Source of the DNA: Oegoconia quadripuncta
Taxonomy: Eukaryota; Arthropoda; Insecta; Lepidoptera; Autostichidae
NCBI GenBank assembly: GCA_949316235.1
Contig: OX438750.1
Span: 19,532,865-19,596,864, forward strand
Reading direction: 5' to 3'
DNA: 64,000 nucleotides
The translations under genes and the position numbers were made by a program. The first letter of the stretch is position 1, and every line of letters begins with the position of its first letter. Shown one piece after another: positions 34,791 to 44,994 of the stretch. The notes beneath the pieces are model-generated. The model was not told the origin of the DNA, made no database searches, and saw only the letters and a program-made list of their open reading frames with translations.

Positions 34791-35609
34791 AGCATGATGA
34801 TTATAGTCTTCCCATGGAAAGCGATACAACTCGCGACTTAAGCGAGGCATATTATCAAAATATGATCCTCGAAAACTTCGAATTTATTTCTGACGAATAA
34901 GTAGGTATGTCGACACGTTATGGCACCTAAAAGTAATTTACACAGATCAGTATTTTTCCTAATCCATTTCTTAAACAAATATTTATTTTATACAAGTGAA
35001 AGACTGATAAAGCTATTTTATGATCAACCAGATTGGTCCTGGCCTCGTGTGATGGCACGTACCTCGATCAACGTCTTAGTCTAGAGCTACGTGGTAACGG
35101 AATTTTCAATATGCAAGATTTCCTTAACGTTTGTCCACTATACGTTACAATTCCCTTAGGTATCATGTCAATAGCTAACTTTACCAAACTTGCGATATGT
35201 ATAAAAACCATTCAATAAATTTTAAATTCAAGCATCAAAAGACAGATTTATGCAAGGACTGAAAAATCCAACGTGACATTAAGCTTAGTATAACTGGTAG
35301 CTAATAGTAATTTTTATAGAGACCTTGGCAGCTGAGCCGCACTTAGTCTTAACAGCTTTTATGATAAGATTACAGGTATTAAACGAGGTAATATTGTCAT
35401 TTGCTGGGGTGTTAACATTGAAAGTGTGTCCATAATTGCTATGTCGTATAAAATTAAAATTAATGATTAAATGAACCGATCTTTTCGGATATGAAAATTA
35501 TGATTAAACTTTGCTTACAGGTAAGTTTGTTTATGAAGGAAAGTATCATAAATATATATGTCATCAATAAAAACAAGAAGAATTGCATACCTACATAGTA
35601 TTTTATAAC

Positions 35610-35775
35610 TACACTAGCTTTACGCCCGTGGAATAACTTTATAGCGGAACTACGCACTTTATTTATAAAAAAATATCCTATATTTTAGTCCATGGTATGT
35701 TCTACCTATATACCAAATTTCAACAAAATCCGTTCATCCGTTTCGTCGTGATTGAGCAATAAACAAATGAACAAT
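35610..35775 (-). mobile_element. Interspersed repeat (CTAGCTTT family)
   Basis: ACTAGCTTTACGCCCGTGGA, AATATCCTAT, and AAATCCGTTCATCCGTTTCG, as at 43683 and, inverted, 44745. A known lepidopteran-type non-autonomous repeat; class not settled. Confidence 0.6.
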
Positions 35776-35931
35776 ACAATACAGATACTCTTTATTGCGC
35801 AAAATAATTTACAATAGTTATTAATAATTAACAAACAAACATCTAAACTTTCTCATTTATATTTTTTTTAACATAATTTATAAAAAAATAAATTATTAAA
35901 AAAATAATTATTATTAGTTAGATACATACAT

Positions 35932-36075
35932 CGTCAGGACCTTTATCCCAAATGGGATGGTCAGCGATATCCCAAACATAAGCGTTTGGGTATTGCAAAT
36001 AATAAAAAGTTTAATGCTTGAAACAACATCAACGATTCACCTTTCGATATTTACAAAAATGAGCGTGAGCCCATA
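35932..36075 (-). repeat. Rep1 copy
   Basis: Forward strand: TTTATCCCAAATGGGATGGT, GATATCCCAAACATAAGCGT, TGAAACAACATCAACGATTC. Confidence 0.65.
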
Positions 36076-36841
36076 TAAGTTGCCTAATCGGAAATAATTA
36101 CCGAGTGCTGACCCCTAGTGCTCATCCATTCATTGCACATGTCGCAAATTAAGCCAAGATTCCTTCTTCAACTGTTAAAACAACCAATTATCTAATTTTA
36201 TGTGAAACAACTACCGCATGCAGTAACTCTCTATAGCACTATTGAATGGCGCCATAAAACCTAAAAGGAATTTCACAGTGATAAATTTATGTCTAGTGGA
36301 GACATACTAGGATACAAAAGCTCAACAATGCCCACACAAATCAAGCAGGATTCCAAATACACTATCGGCCAAAGTTGTGTATATCAAATATTTGCATGTC
36401 GCTGCAAACGAGAGTTGCGTGTCGCCGCCCACTCCTGCGCCGGTGCAATACTGTGCATACTGTGTACTGTACAATCGTTCGACGTATCGGCATCACATTA
36501 AGCAGAGTAAGCGCAGCCACAAGTCCTACAAGAATTTCTACACACTTTATAAAAAAAAATGTAAACTAAGTTTTCTTCGCTGCTCTGTGTCAAGCGAAGA
36601 TTGTTACGTCACCCAGCTCCATAACTGTGTTATAGTTATTTTTTTCTGGACATATGGACGCTGAATTTGACATTGAATTAATTGGATTATGACATGTTAC
36701 GTGTATATCAACGTCCTACGTAAATAAAAACAAATGTGTAGATGAATGCGGAGGCATATTAGACCCCGGTATTCCTTTCTTCTCAAGCGATTCATGAACG
36801 CATATCTGCTGTACAATTTCCATAGTAATGCGCTTTTATAT

Positions 36842-37060
36842 TTACCCGACTGCCTAAGAAACGAGGGTAATTCGAGTGTATGTATGTCTGTTCGTTTGGC
36901 GCATCCTAAACGGCTTCACTGATTTTGAAGTACAAGGTGTCGTTAGATTCGTCTTGATACCTTTTAAGTAATGTACATGTAGGTAGGATACATTCTATGG
37001 TAAAAAATCCAACACGGCGGCGTCCACAAAATTTAAAATATGCTATCGGGTTTGTTGGTC
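36842..37060 (+). repeat. Rep4 copy
   Basis: TTTACCCGACTGCC, GGCGCATCCTAAACGGCTTC, GTGTCGTTAGATTCGTCTTG, AAAATATGCTATCGGGTTTG. Same order at 48130 and, minus, at 54118. Confidence 0.65.
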
Positions 37061-37503
37061 TTTAAAGACGTAATTAGTAATAGGTACCCAGCCGAAGATT
37101 TCATTGGTAATCTTATCTCAAACAGTCGAGCCAGTACTATAAAATGAAATAATCTGTAGTACTGCCTATCCTGAATCCTAATCATAATCCTACAGTTATA
37201 ACTGTATCCAGATGTAGATCAAACCTGCAACCTCCTATGCATCTATACGAGTAACTCGATGTTGAAATCAAATAATTTTAATACTTTCTTGTGAACATAC
37301 CTTAGAAAGTTACAGTTAGACATGTAAACTTTTTTCTCAAAAAGGAAAACTTCAGTACCAGATTCCACGTTTGTGGAAACGTTGCTCACTAGGGTTTATT
37401 ACCCTAGAAATCTTTCAACATTTGAATATACAAAAATAACTATAACCTCGAAAATAATGTTTTATTTGGAAAATTTTACAGAAACGTTTTCTTCTCTAAA
37501 TAG

Positions 37504-37653
37504 GCATCGGAATCGATGGGTAAAATCTGTCGGGTACCTCGGGCCCACGGTATATATGAAACATCTTCATTTTTACATCCAATCACATTCCATCTACGTA
37601 TTTATAGTAAACCTACAGTGTGTTGGCATTCTCTGGGCGTGATCGGCCGATGG
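37504..37653 (+). CDS. Candidate internal exon, unrecognised
   Basis: Bounded by a strong acceptor (GTTTTCTTCTCTAAATAG) and a strong donor (TGG, then GTAAGT). It is 150 nt with one frame open throughout: SESMGKICRVPRAHGIYETS to GVIGRW. The other two frames stop. It is also richer in GC than its surroundings. Upstream and downstream partners were not found. Confidence 0.4.
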
Positions 37654-37904
37654 GTAAGTCGATCGGATCACCCGACATCCGATCCCTGGGATCAGCTGAC
37701 GATATTGCTCGCGGCCTTGGAACGTTACGGAATACTCGTCTCATGCGTATCAGGTTCTCACTATTTAGAAATCCGAGTGTACACTTTGATGTGGCATGTA
37801 GTTGTAATATTCATACTCAATAGTTATATATTTTTGCGGCTAGGTCCGAAGTAAACTAATAGATTGTTTAAAAGCTGTTAATGACATTGGTTGATATATT
37901 TTTT

Positions 37905-38045
37905 TTTACTTTTGAGAAAGGTTCTTAGCCATGTTTAATGAAAATCAGTTCACTGTTTCGAAGATATTTACCTTTTAATATAGTTGGTTTGATTTATCAG
38001 GGTGATATAATCATTTGATTTGTCGGGATTTTCTAAATTTTCAAC
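37905..38045 (+). repeat. Relative of the 11573 fold-back element
   Basis: GCCATGTTTAATGAAAATCA, TTTCGAAGATATTTA, ATCAGGGTGATATAATCATT align with 11700-11829; a single copy without the inverted partner. Confidence 0.5.
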
Positions 38046-38814
38046 TCGGAGCCGGGGATTTTTACACTCGGAAGGCTAGCTTCTATTTCGCTCAGAGGCT
38101 AAGTCTGCCTGTTTAAAGAGCAAACGCACTTAGCCACTTAGGCATCCTTCCGGTCCAGCAAGATCTGGGACAAACGTTTTTATTTGTAAATGTGTATTTT
38201 ATTTATTTCTTATTTTTATGTGTAAATGTGTATTTATCTACCTACCTTGTTTTTGTAAATAATATGTTCAAAATTCTTTGTGCACTTATGTTGTCTTGCG
38301 TGTAAATAAATATCTCTGTAAAAGTGATAATTTGTAGGCAAATAAAAAGTCTATTTTTATACTTTATCTTATATTTAGTTATTGATTATGATGATGACAA
38401 TTATACTAATAATTAGAACGTTTAGTACTAAATAAACTTAACGGCGTAGTAGCAGAGTGTACCAGCTGCTGCAATACTACGTGAACGTGAAACGAATTGG
38501 TGGACCTTGTCGTCGGGAATGCAAAGTATGTGAATCTTCAAATATGCGAATTTTAGAAATGCGAACGTGTATCTGTACATTTTTGAAAAGAGAACAATTC
38601 AAAAATCGCGTTCTTGGCTAAAATCCGTTATATCTGTTCCTTAGAACAGCGCACAAACAGTCAGACGTGGATAGTGAATGTCCATATGGACGGTCCATAC
38701 GTATTTTATAAATATAATATTTAATTGAAATTAATAATTTTAAAATGGTCGCTTAGGTGTTTTTAATAATCTCCCTATAATTGTTATATTTTTCCAGTAA
38801 CAGTTCATAATCAC

Positions 38815-39077
38815 TATAAATAAATATAATAAAAATATCCTTAGACATACACACAGCACCATCAAGTTCCACAGTAAGTAACTACAGGCTTGTTGATATA
38901 CTACATAAATACAATTTCTTTTTTTCGTAAAAAAATACTTATTATAAATGAAAACATTCATAATTAGGGTACACATGTCCGTATTCATCACAAAAATATA
39001 TACCCCTAGCGGGATTCGAACCCTCGACCATTTGGTATAGTGGTCAGAGTTTCTAACTACTACACCAAACAGGTCGT
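38815..39077 (-). mobile_element. SINE-B, near full length
   Basis: The minus strand begins ACGACCTGTTTGGTGTAGTA, B-box region GGTCGAGGGTTCGAATCCCG. The tail is TTATTATATTTATTTATA. Confidence 0.8.
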
Positions 39078-39278
39078 ATATACATAACAAAGTCACTATC
39101 AGCGTCTATCTGTTTGTTCGCTGGTCTAAGGAACGGATGTAATAGATTTTGATACGGTTTTTCTCTACAATTTAGAGAATTTCTTCCGAAATGTTTATAT
39201 TTTATTTCGAGATTCACACGGACGAAGTCACGTGTAGAATGTTACATAAATTGGAGTTGATTAAATAATCTCTCATCA

Positions 39279-39560
39279 TATTAGCCACAGGATGTCCACT
39301 GTTGAATATAGGCCTCCCCATAGAATTCCAGAGTGACCGGTTGGAAGCTGCCTGCGTCCAGCGATTTCCCGCGACCTTTATCAGGTCGTCTGTCCAACTT
39401 GGGAGTGGATGTCCTACGCTAAGCTTGCTAGGTCGTGGTACCCACTCGAGAACTTGCCCCACCGGCCATCATTATGTTCTCTGCCCACTGCCACTTCAAC
39501 CAGCTAATCCTCTGGGCGATGTATTCTGGAATCATTCCTGATTCGATCACGTAGTGAAAA
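39279..39560 (-). pseudogene. RTE-type endonuclease/reverse transcriptase C-terminal relic
   Basis: Reads WLKWQWAENIMM, then after a frameshift VLEWVPRPSKLSVGHPLPSW, TDDLIKVAGNRWTQAASNRS and LWNSMG. This order is the C-terminus I know from lepidopteran RTE-like LINE proteins. It ends in AATATTCAACAGTGGACATC. Confidence 0.7.
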
Positions 39561-39655
39561 ACCTAGCCAAGAAACATGAAGAGAGCAGAGGTATTGAAGG
39601 AGATCGAGAGGTTCTATGGACATCAGCTCAGCCCAAGATATAATCTATAAGCTTA

Positions 39656-39754
39656 GACAACAGCGACGGTCGACATGGCCGGCGAGGAGTTCTCCGCCAG
39701 CGGTCTGATGATCACAGCCAGCAACTATCTTGACGTCTATCCGTACGATAAGTG
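39656..39754 (+). CDS. DNA topoisomerase III-alpha-like exon (possibly a stranded fragment)
   Basis: After an AG (GCTTAG) the frame reads TTATVDMAGEEFSASGLMIT, then ASNYLDVYPYDKW, ending in TG at a GTAATA donor (the W codon split). The stretch GLM-x-x-A-x-NYLDVYPY is characteristic of eukaryotic TOP3A, in the domain before the acidic SDK region; the usual Arg before Asn is Ser here. An in-frame TAG lies just upstream, so it must begin by splicing or be a broken copy. I found no other TOP3A exon in the window. It adjoins the RTE relic, so capture or pseudogenisation is possible. Confidence 0.55.
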
Positions 39755-40385
39755 GTAATATTACTAGCTAATAATTCTGCGACATTTTTGTACATAATCA
39801 AAATAATGTCAATGGATTACAGACGGACGTTAAAATAGTGACGGCCATCGTTGATTTACTCTAAGCGTTTTAGACACCATTCCTTAAAACAGTTTTCTTA
39901 TGTTCATAAACCAAAGCTAGATTCAAGCTGTTCATAAATGCATATAAACAAATGAGCAGGGAGTGGTCGATGATCCACTGATAGTTGATTTAATTATCAT
40001 TTTAATCGATACGCTTTGAATTGCTAATTACTTATCATGTTGTTATCTTAATAGTTGCTATGTGTGTTAAAGTAATCTAAAACGGATTTGCTTTTGATGT
40101 TTATGGAATAGTTACAAATAAGGGAGATCATTTACTATAATACATAAATGAAAGAAAGATTGAAAGAAACTGTTTTTTCGCCACTTCGACACGTAATACA
40201 ACAATTGTTAGGCGAATAAAATAACAGAACACTCAGATAAGTGTCGTAGCAGCGACAGGGAAACGACTCAGCTATATGCGGAGCTTATAAGAGCTCAGCG
40301 CTGGTTTACTGTTGCACCCAGTTGTTGTTGTTTAATGTTGCATATGTATATCAGCGTTTATATACTTCAGCGCTTTATGTACATA

Positions 40386-40591
40386 TCAGCCACAGGACGT
40401 CCACTGCTGAACTCTCCTATCTCTCCCATCTCCTATCATCCCATAAGCCTCTCCCATCGATTTCCTCCCTAGATGCGGCTGGATCCAGCGACTTCCCACG
40501 ATCTTCACATATCGTCCGTCCACCTTGTAAGTGAACGTACTACGCTGCGGTTGCAGGCGCGTGGTCTCCACTTGAGAACTTTATAAGATAG
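40386..40591 (-). pseudogene. RTE-type LINE C-terminal relic, 3' piece
   Basis: Reads VDGRYVKIVGSRWIQPHLGR, KSMGEAYG and VQQWTS, the same end as at 39279. It continues at 40733 beyond a SINE-A inserted between GAGAACTT and GCCCCACCGG. Confidence 0.65.
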
Positions 40592-40731
40592 ATAGATAAG
40601 ATAGCCAGTCCTCCAAATGTGTTGGGGCTTCCGGGTCAGTACGCTTCCACCTTCTACCTCATCTTCGCTTAACATCAGGTGTGAATGAGCTCAAGTACTA
40701 ACCCGTTGTGCATAAAAAAAAATGCCCCACC
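40592..40731 (+). mobile_element. SINE-A 3' part inserted in the RTE relic
   Basis: GATAAGATAGCCAGTCCTCC, GGGTCAGTACGCTTCCACC, to AACCCGTTGTGC and an A run. The tRNA-like head is absent, so it is a 5'-truncated insertion. Confidence 0.75.
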
Positions 40732-40732
40732 G

Positions 40733-40945
40733 GCTATCAGTTCTTAGATCTATGTGCCCTACTCACTGGCCTTCAACTTACTAATCCGCTGGACGAAACC
40801 AAGGACTTTCGTTCGCCAACGAATTTCTTCATTCCTGATTCGATCACGTCATGAAACGCTGATCACCTCCCTCTCCATAGCTCGTTGCGTGACATTGAGC
40901 TTTCCTATGAGGGCCACAGTGAGAGACCACGTTCATTCTAAAATG
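40733..40945 (-). pseudogene. RTE-type LINE relic, upstream piece
   Basis: Forward GCCCCACCGGCTATCAG, CCTTCAACTTACTAATCCGC, TTCCTGATTCGATCACGTCA align with 39463-39550, then run further toward the RT end. No open frame of note. Confidence 0.6.
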
Positions 40946-40959
40946 TTTATTGGCAATAA

Positions 40960-41240
40960 TGCAGGTATAATCAAGAAAATCTGCAGCTTGAATAAAGAAG
41001 AAACCCGTTTCACGGTAAGTGCGCTTACTGTTATGGAACGAGGAACCTCTTATTTAATATAGGCTTAACTGAAAATTCAACCTGCAGAGCAAACAACAAA
41101 GAAAGGGAATCAATGAAGCACCTTCTGTGTGAATGCGATGCCATAGCCGAAAGGCTTATGAGTCATTTGAGCCAGGGGTATCCCGAAATCAGCGACTGCT
41201 CTTTCCACTAACCTGTGTCATAAGGCTTATGAAGGCTTAG
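40960..41240 (+). pseudogene. LINE RNase H/C-terminal relic
   Basis: Pieces ETRFTVSALTVMERGTSYLI and IGLTENSTCRANN-KERESMK, HLLCECDAIAERLMSHLSQG. The C-x-x-(x)-E-x-x-x-H-x-x-C-x-C pattern after a GLT-x-x-x-x-C is that of the zinc knuckle at the end of RNase H-bearing insect LINEs. A stop and a frameshift interrupt it. Confidence 0.6.
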
Positions 41241-41255
41241 TTGGCAGTAGGAGTA

Positions 41256-41577
41256 ACCGCCTCCGTGGCTCAATGTAAACAACATTGGGTCTACGATTCG
41301 GAGGTCGCGGGTTCGATCCCCAGAGGGGTACATGTTTAAGTACTCGGTTTGGTTGGTGGTAGGGCATTTTAAATGTCCGCCTGGATAGCTACCACCAAAA
41401 TCTGCCGCCAAGCAGCAATGTTAATAGCATTGTTGTGTTCCGGTTGTCAGAGATCCGATAGCCAGTCCCCCAAATGTGTTGGGGTTTCCGGGTCAGTACG
41501 CTTCCACCTTCGAGCTCATCTTCACTTAACATCAGGTGTGATTGAGGTCAAGTAGAAACCCGTTGTGCATAAAAAAA
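41256..41577 (+). mobile_element. SINE-A, full length
   Basis: CCTCCGTGGCTCAATGTAAA, GCGGGTTCGATCCCCAGAGG, then the full body to CCCGTTGTGCATAAAAAAA. A short deletion removes ATCTTATCT before CTGCCGCC. Confidence 0.9.
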
Positions 41578-41634
41578 TAGTATTTAGTACTCTCTTATTC
41601 TGTTCTTATAATTTGCCGTGGGATTGGACATATG

Positions 41635-41661
41635 CTTAACCGCTGAGTCACCTACGCTCCA
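41635..41661 (-). repeat. SINE-D head fragment
   Basis: Forward CTTAACCGCTGAGTCACCTA is the inverse of the SINE-D A-box region. Confidence 0.4.
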
Positions 41662-43682
41662 TCAATATCAAATATCAATCAAGTCAGGCAAATATGCCGA
41701 CACTGAGGATACCTGCGCTATGGAAATCAAGTAACAACTTCTGAGGACATTCCCCAGAATACTCAACATGGAGGAACTTGGGTACAAGCCTCTACACCTC
41801 AAAGGTAGTCGAATGTAATGGATTTATGAAGACTGTTGATATTGTATGTAGGTATGTTGTATAAACTCTCTACAATATGCTTCGTGGTTTCGGCATATAA
41901 AATAAATAAATAATAAATAAATATCCTTCACATACACACAGCGCCATCTAGTCATAAAAAGAATAGATAAAAGCTCAGCATTCAATTTATAAATTACACG
42001 CCTACTTAACTTTTTGTATTAAACCTTCTGACTAATTTCATGAAAGTGTAGGTACATTAACTATTTACATGACTATTATTTAAACGACTATAATGTTACA
42101 GTTACTTTGAAAAATTGTTAAAATCAAGGGAGTATATTTTCTGTCCATAAACTATTTATAGTTTGGTAGAAGTGTGTGAACGAAAAGCTGGATGTCGTGT
42201 CGTACCAAGGGGTTAAATCGAGGACGGAAAGCAGAGAGACGTGGTCATTACTCCACCGACAAGAGCATAGCTCTTAAATTGAAGAAAAAGAAGAAATGTG
42301 TGATAAAATGTAACGCTGTAAGAAGAAACTCAAAATAAACTTCTTTTTTATTAATAGCTTATGCTCACTGTACTTGCATCCTATGTAGTTTGGCCATCGT
42401 TTACCATTTTTTGAACTCGATTACTATATACACATATACTCAGGCAAATGTGTGTTGGTCTCCCGTGATACAGGTTTAACCTAGTGCGGGGTCCATCAGT
42501 AATATTAACTCTGCAATTTCTTGTATTAGTATGCATGCCTACATATCATATTAGTGTAGTGTTTATAAGGACTAATAAATTATAAGAATAAAGACTGTCA
42601 ATTAATACATTTTGTATTTGTATTTCAAACCCGTGTCTTGCCGTGGGATATCATAGGCGATTAAGGGACTTTCCACAAAATCATACTTATATAGATCAAT
42701 CAACTGCAATGGGCTCACCTCCTGTCATGTGTCGCAAGGTGAACCGCGGATGTAGTTTCAAGTATTATTTTAATCATAAACGGTTAATAATGAAATCGAA
42801 ACTGGTCATTTTATTAGCAATCATGACTACTAAATTAATCTCTAAATAATTAGTGACGGTGCTCTGTGCCGTCAGTCGTTGTATAAAGTTAACTACTGTT
42901 CAAATAAAGATTTTCCTTGTACATTGATCTAGATCGCAGTGTCTTCCCTTATAATTATCTCAATGCGAATTATGTTTAATGAATATGAATGCAGTTAATT
43001 GGCCCATCTAGTGGCTAACGCGGAAGGCAGCGACGTGACGTATTGGCATCAGGACATAAAATTATGATGTGTGGGTGTCATTATACACTTACTACTATAT
43101 AATATAAATGGATCTGGTTATGTAGATTAAGAGCTAACGCAAAAATATTATGATACACTTCTGGACGCCCCGCGGTGTTACACGCACTGGACCTGTTTCA
43201 CAAAATCCTTTTTTAGTGCGCCTCTAAGTAACCCAAGGAATACCTGACAAATTTTATCAACTTCTAACTACGTCCGTGTTTGGGCTTTGCATTGATAGAT
43301 CAGTCAGTCATTTATCCTTTTAATTACTTGCAATTACGTAGGTTGCAAAGGATGATCGCAATTGATAACCTTTTAAATCAATACCAACCAATTTACAAAA
43401 GATTACAATTGGGAAGAGTCTGATGATCATTTTTCATGGTATTGTCACGGAATTGATATACTATATTGTTCTAATATAAAAAATATGCAGACAGAACATG
43501 CAGATTACCTTTCCTTCCTTGGAGTATTGCAATCTGTAGATTCCTTGATGAGAGATCCGTCCTTTGCGGATATAAAGCACACATATTATTATGAAGGTCG
43601 TTGACCTGCAGGTGAAATGATTTGCTCAATAGATCTGCTTGTAGCAGTCTCATATAAAGGATGAATAAACTAATAAATTATA

Positions 43683-43905
43683 TAATACTAGCTTTCCGCC
43701 CGCGGCTTCTCCTGCCTGGAATAACTTTATCGCAGAAATGTGTTTATTCCGCGGGAACTTTATCGGGATAAAAAATATCCTATGTCTCGATCCAGGGTAT
43801 ATTCTTCCTATATACCAAATTTCATCCAAATCCGTTCATGCGTTTCGCCGTGATTGAGCAACAAACAAACAAACATCCAAACTTTCGCATTTATAATATT
43901 AGTTA
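43683..43905 (-). mobile_element. CTAGCTTT-family repeat, left member of an inverted pair
   Basis: ATACTAGCTTTCCGCCCGCG, GGAATAACTTTATCGCAG, CAAATCCGTTCATGCGTTTC, TTATAATATTAG. A plus copy faces it at 44745-44990 across the tandem duplication. Confidence 0.65.
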
Positions 43906-44642
43906 GATGAAAACATTGGTACTGTTACTATTGACATGCTGTCGACTTAGATAACCACCAAATAGATATAATCTCACCTTGGTTTAAACGAATCTGATCA
44001 AATGAAAACAAAACTAAATTAATTGGAATATTTTATCCTTTTCATAAAAACTCAGTAATGAAAGAGTGGAGTCTACTGACACTGGTATTGGCATAATTGA
44101 AAGGAGTGGTCTGACCACATTGTCAAATATTTCATGGAATGAAAATTTTCTTTGATATAGATCAAAGAAAATTTTCATCCATGAAATATTTGACAAAGTA
44201 TCTAATGATTTTTAATAAACGTAAGTAAAGCCACCATTTTCTTTTAAGCAGACTGTGTGATCCAAAATTGTTATAATATTAGTTAGATGAAAACATTGGT
44301 ACTGTTACTATTGGCATGCTGTCGACTTAGATAACCACCAAATAGATATAATCTCACCTTGGTTTAAACGAATCTGATCAAATGAAAACAAAACTAAATT
44401 AATTGGAATATTTTTTCCTTTTCATAAAAACTTAGTAATGGAAGAGTGGAGTCTACTGACACTGGTATTGGCATAATTAAAAGGAGTGGTCTGACCACAT
44501 TGTCAAATATTTCATGGATGAAAATTTTCTTTGATCTATATCAAAGAAAATTTTCATCCATTTGACAAAGTATCTAATGATTTTTAATAAACGTAAGTAA
44601 AGCCACCATTTTCTTTTAAGCAGACTGTGTGATACAAAATTG
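43891..44642. repeat. Tandem duplication of a 380-bp unit with internal hairpins
   Basis: Units 43891-44270 and 44271-44642 are nearly identical. Each contains a long hairpin: 44121-44195 (about 35-bp arms, loop ATAG) and 44501-44567 (loop CTAT, right arm lacking 7 bases). The two loops are reverse complements of each other. No coding capacity. Confidence 0.9.
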
Positions 44643-44744
44643 GTATAAACCTTATAGCTGCCTTTGACTCTACTGACCTCCTCCACTTTACTTTACTTTT
44701 GTTCTATACAAGACTGTACTATTTCTATATTATACCTTTCAAAC

Positions 44745-44990
44745 TAATATTATAAATGTGAAAGTTTGGATGTTTGTTAGTTTGTTTGTTGCTCAATCAC
44801 GGCGAAACGAATGAACGGTTTTTAATGAAATTTGGCATGTTGGTTTAACTTTGGATTAAGAACAGACTTTGGATTAAGACATCGGATATTTTTATCCCGA
44901 TAAAGTGACTAGTTCCCGCGAGATAAACAAATTTCCTCGATAAAGTTATTCCAAGCAGGCGAAGCCGCGTTCGGGAAGCTAGTATAAAAT
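44745..44990 (+). mobile_element. CTAGCTTT-family repeat, right member of an inverted pair
   Basis: TAATATTATAAATGTGAAAG, GCTCAATCACGGCGAAACGA, AAAGTTATTCCAAGCAGGCG, AAGCTAGTAT. Inverse of 43683-43905. Confidence 0.65.
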
Positions 44991-44994
44991 AAAG

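Noticed and set aside
36289..36664. Three overlapping plus-strand frames of 64-95 codons
   Set aside because: Three frames open together with no recognisable motif or splice context, so I could not choose one and left them out.
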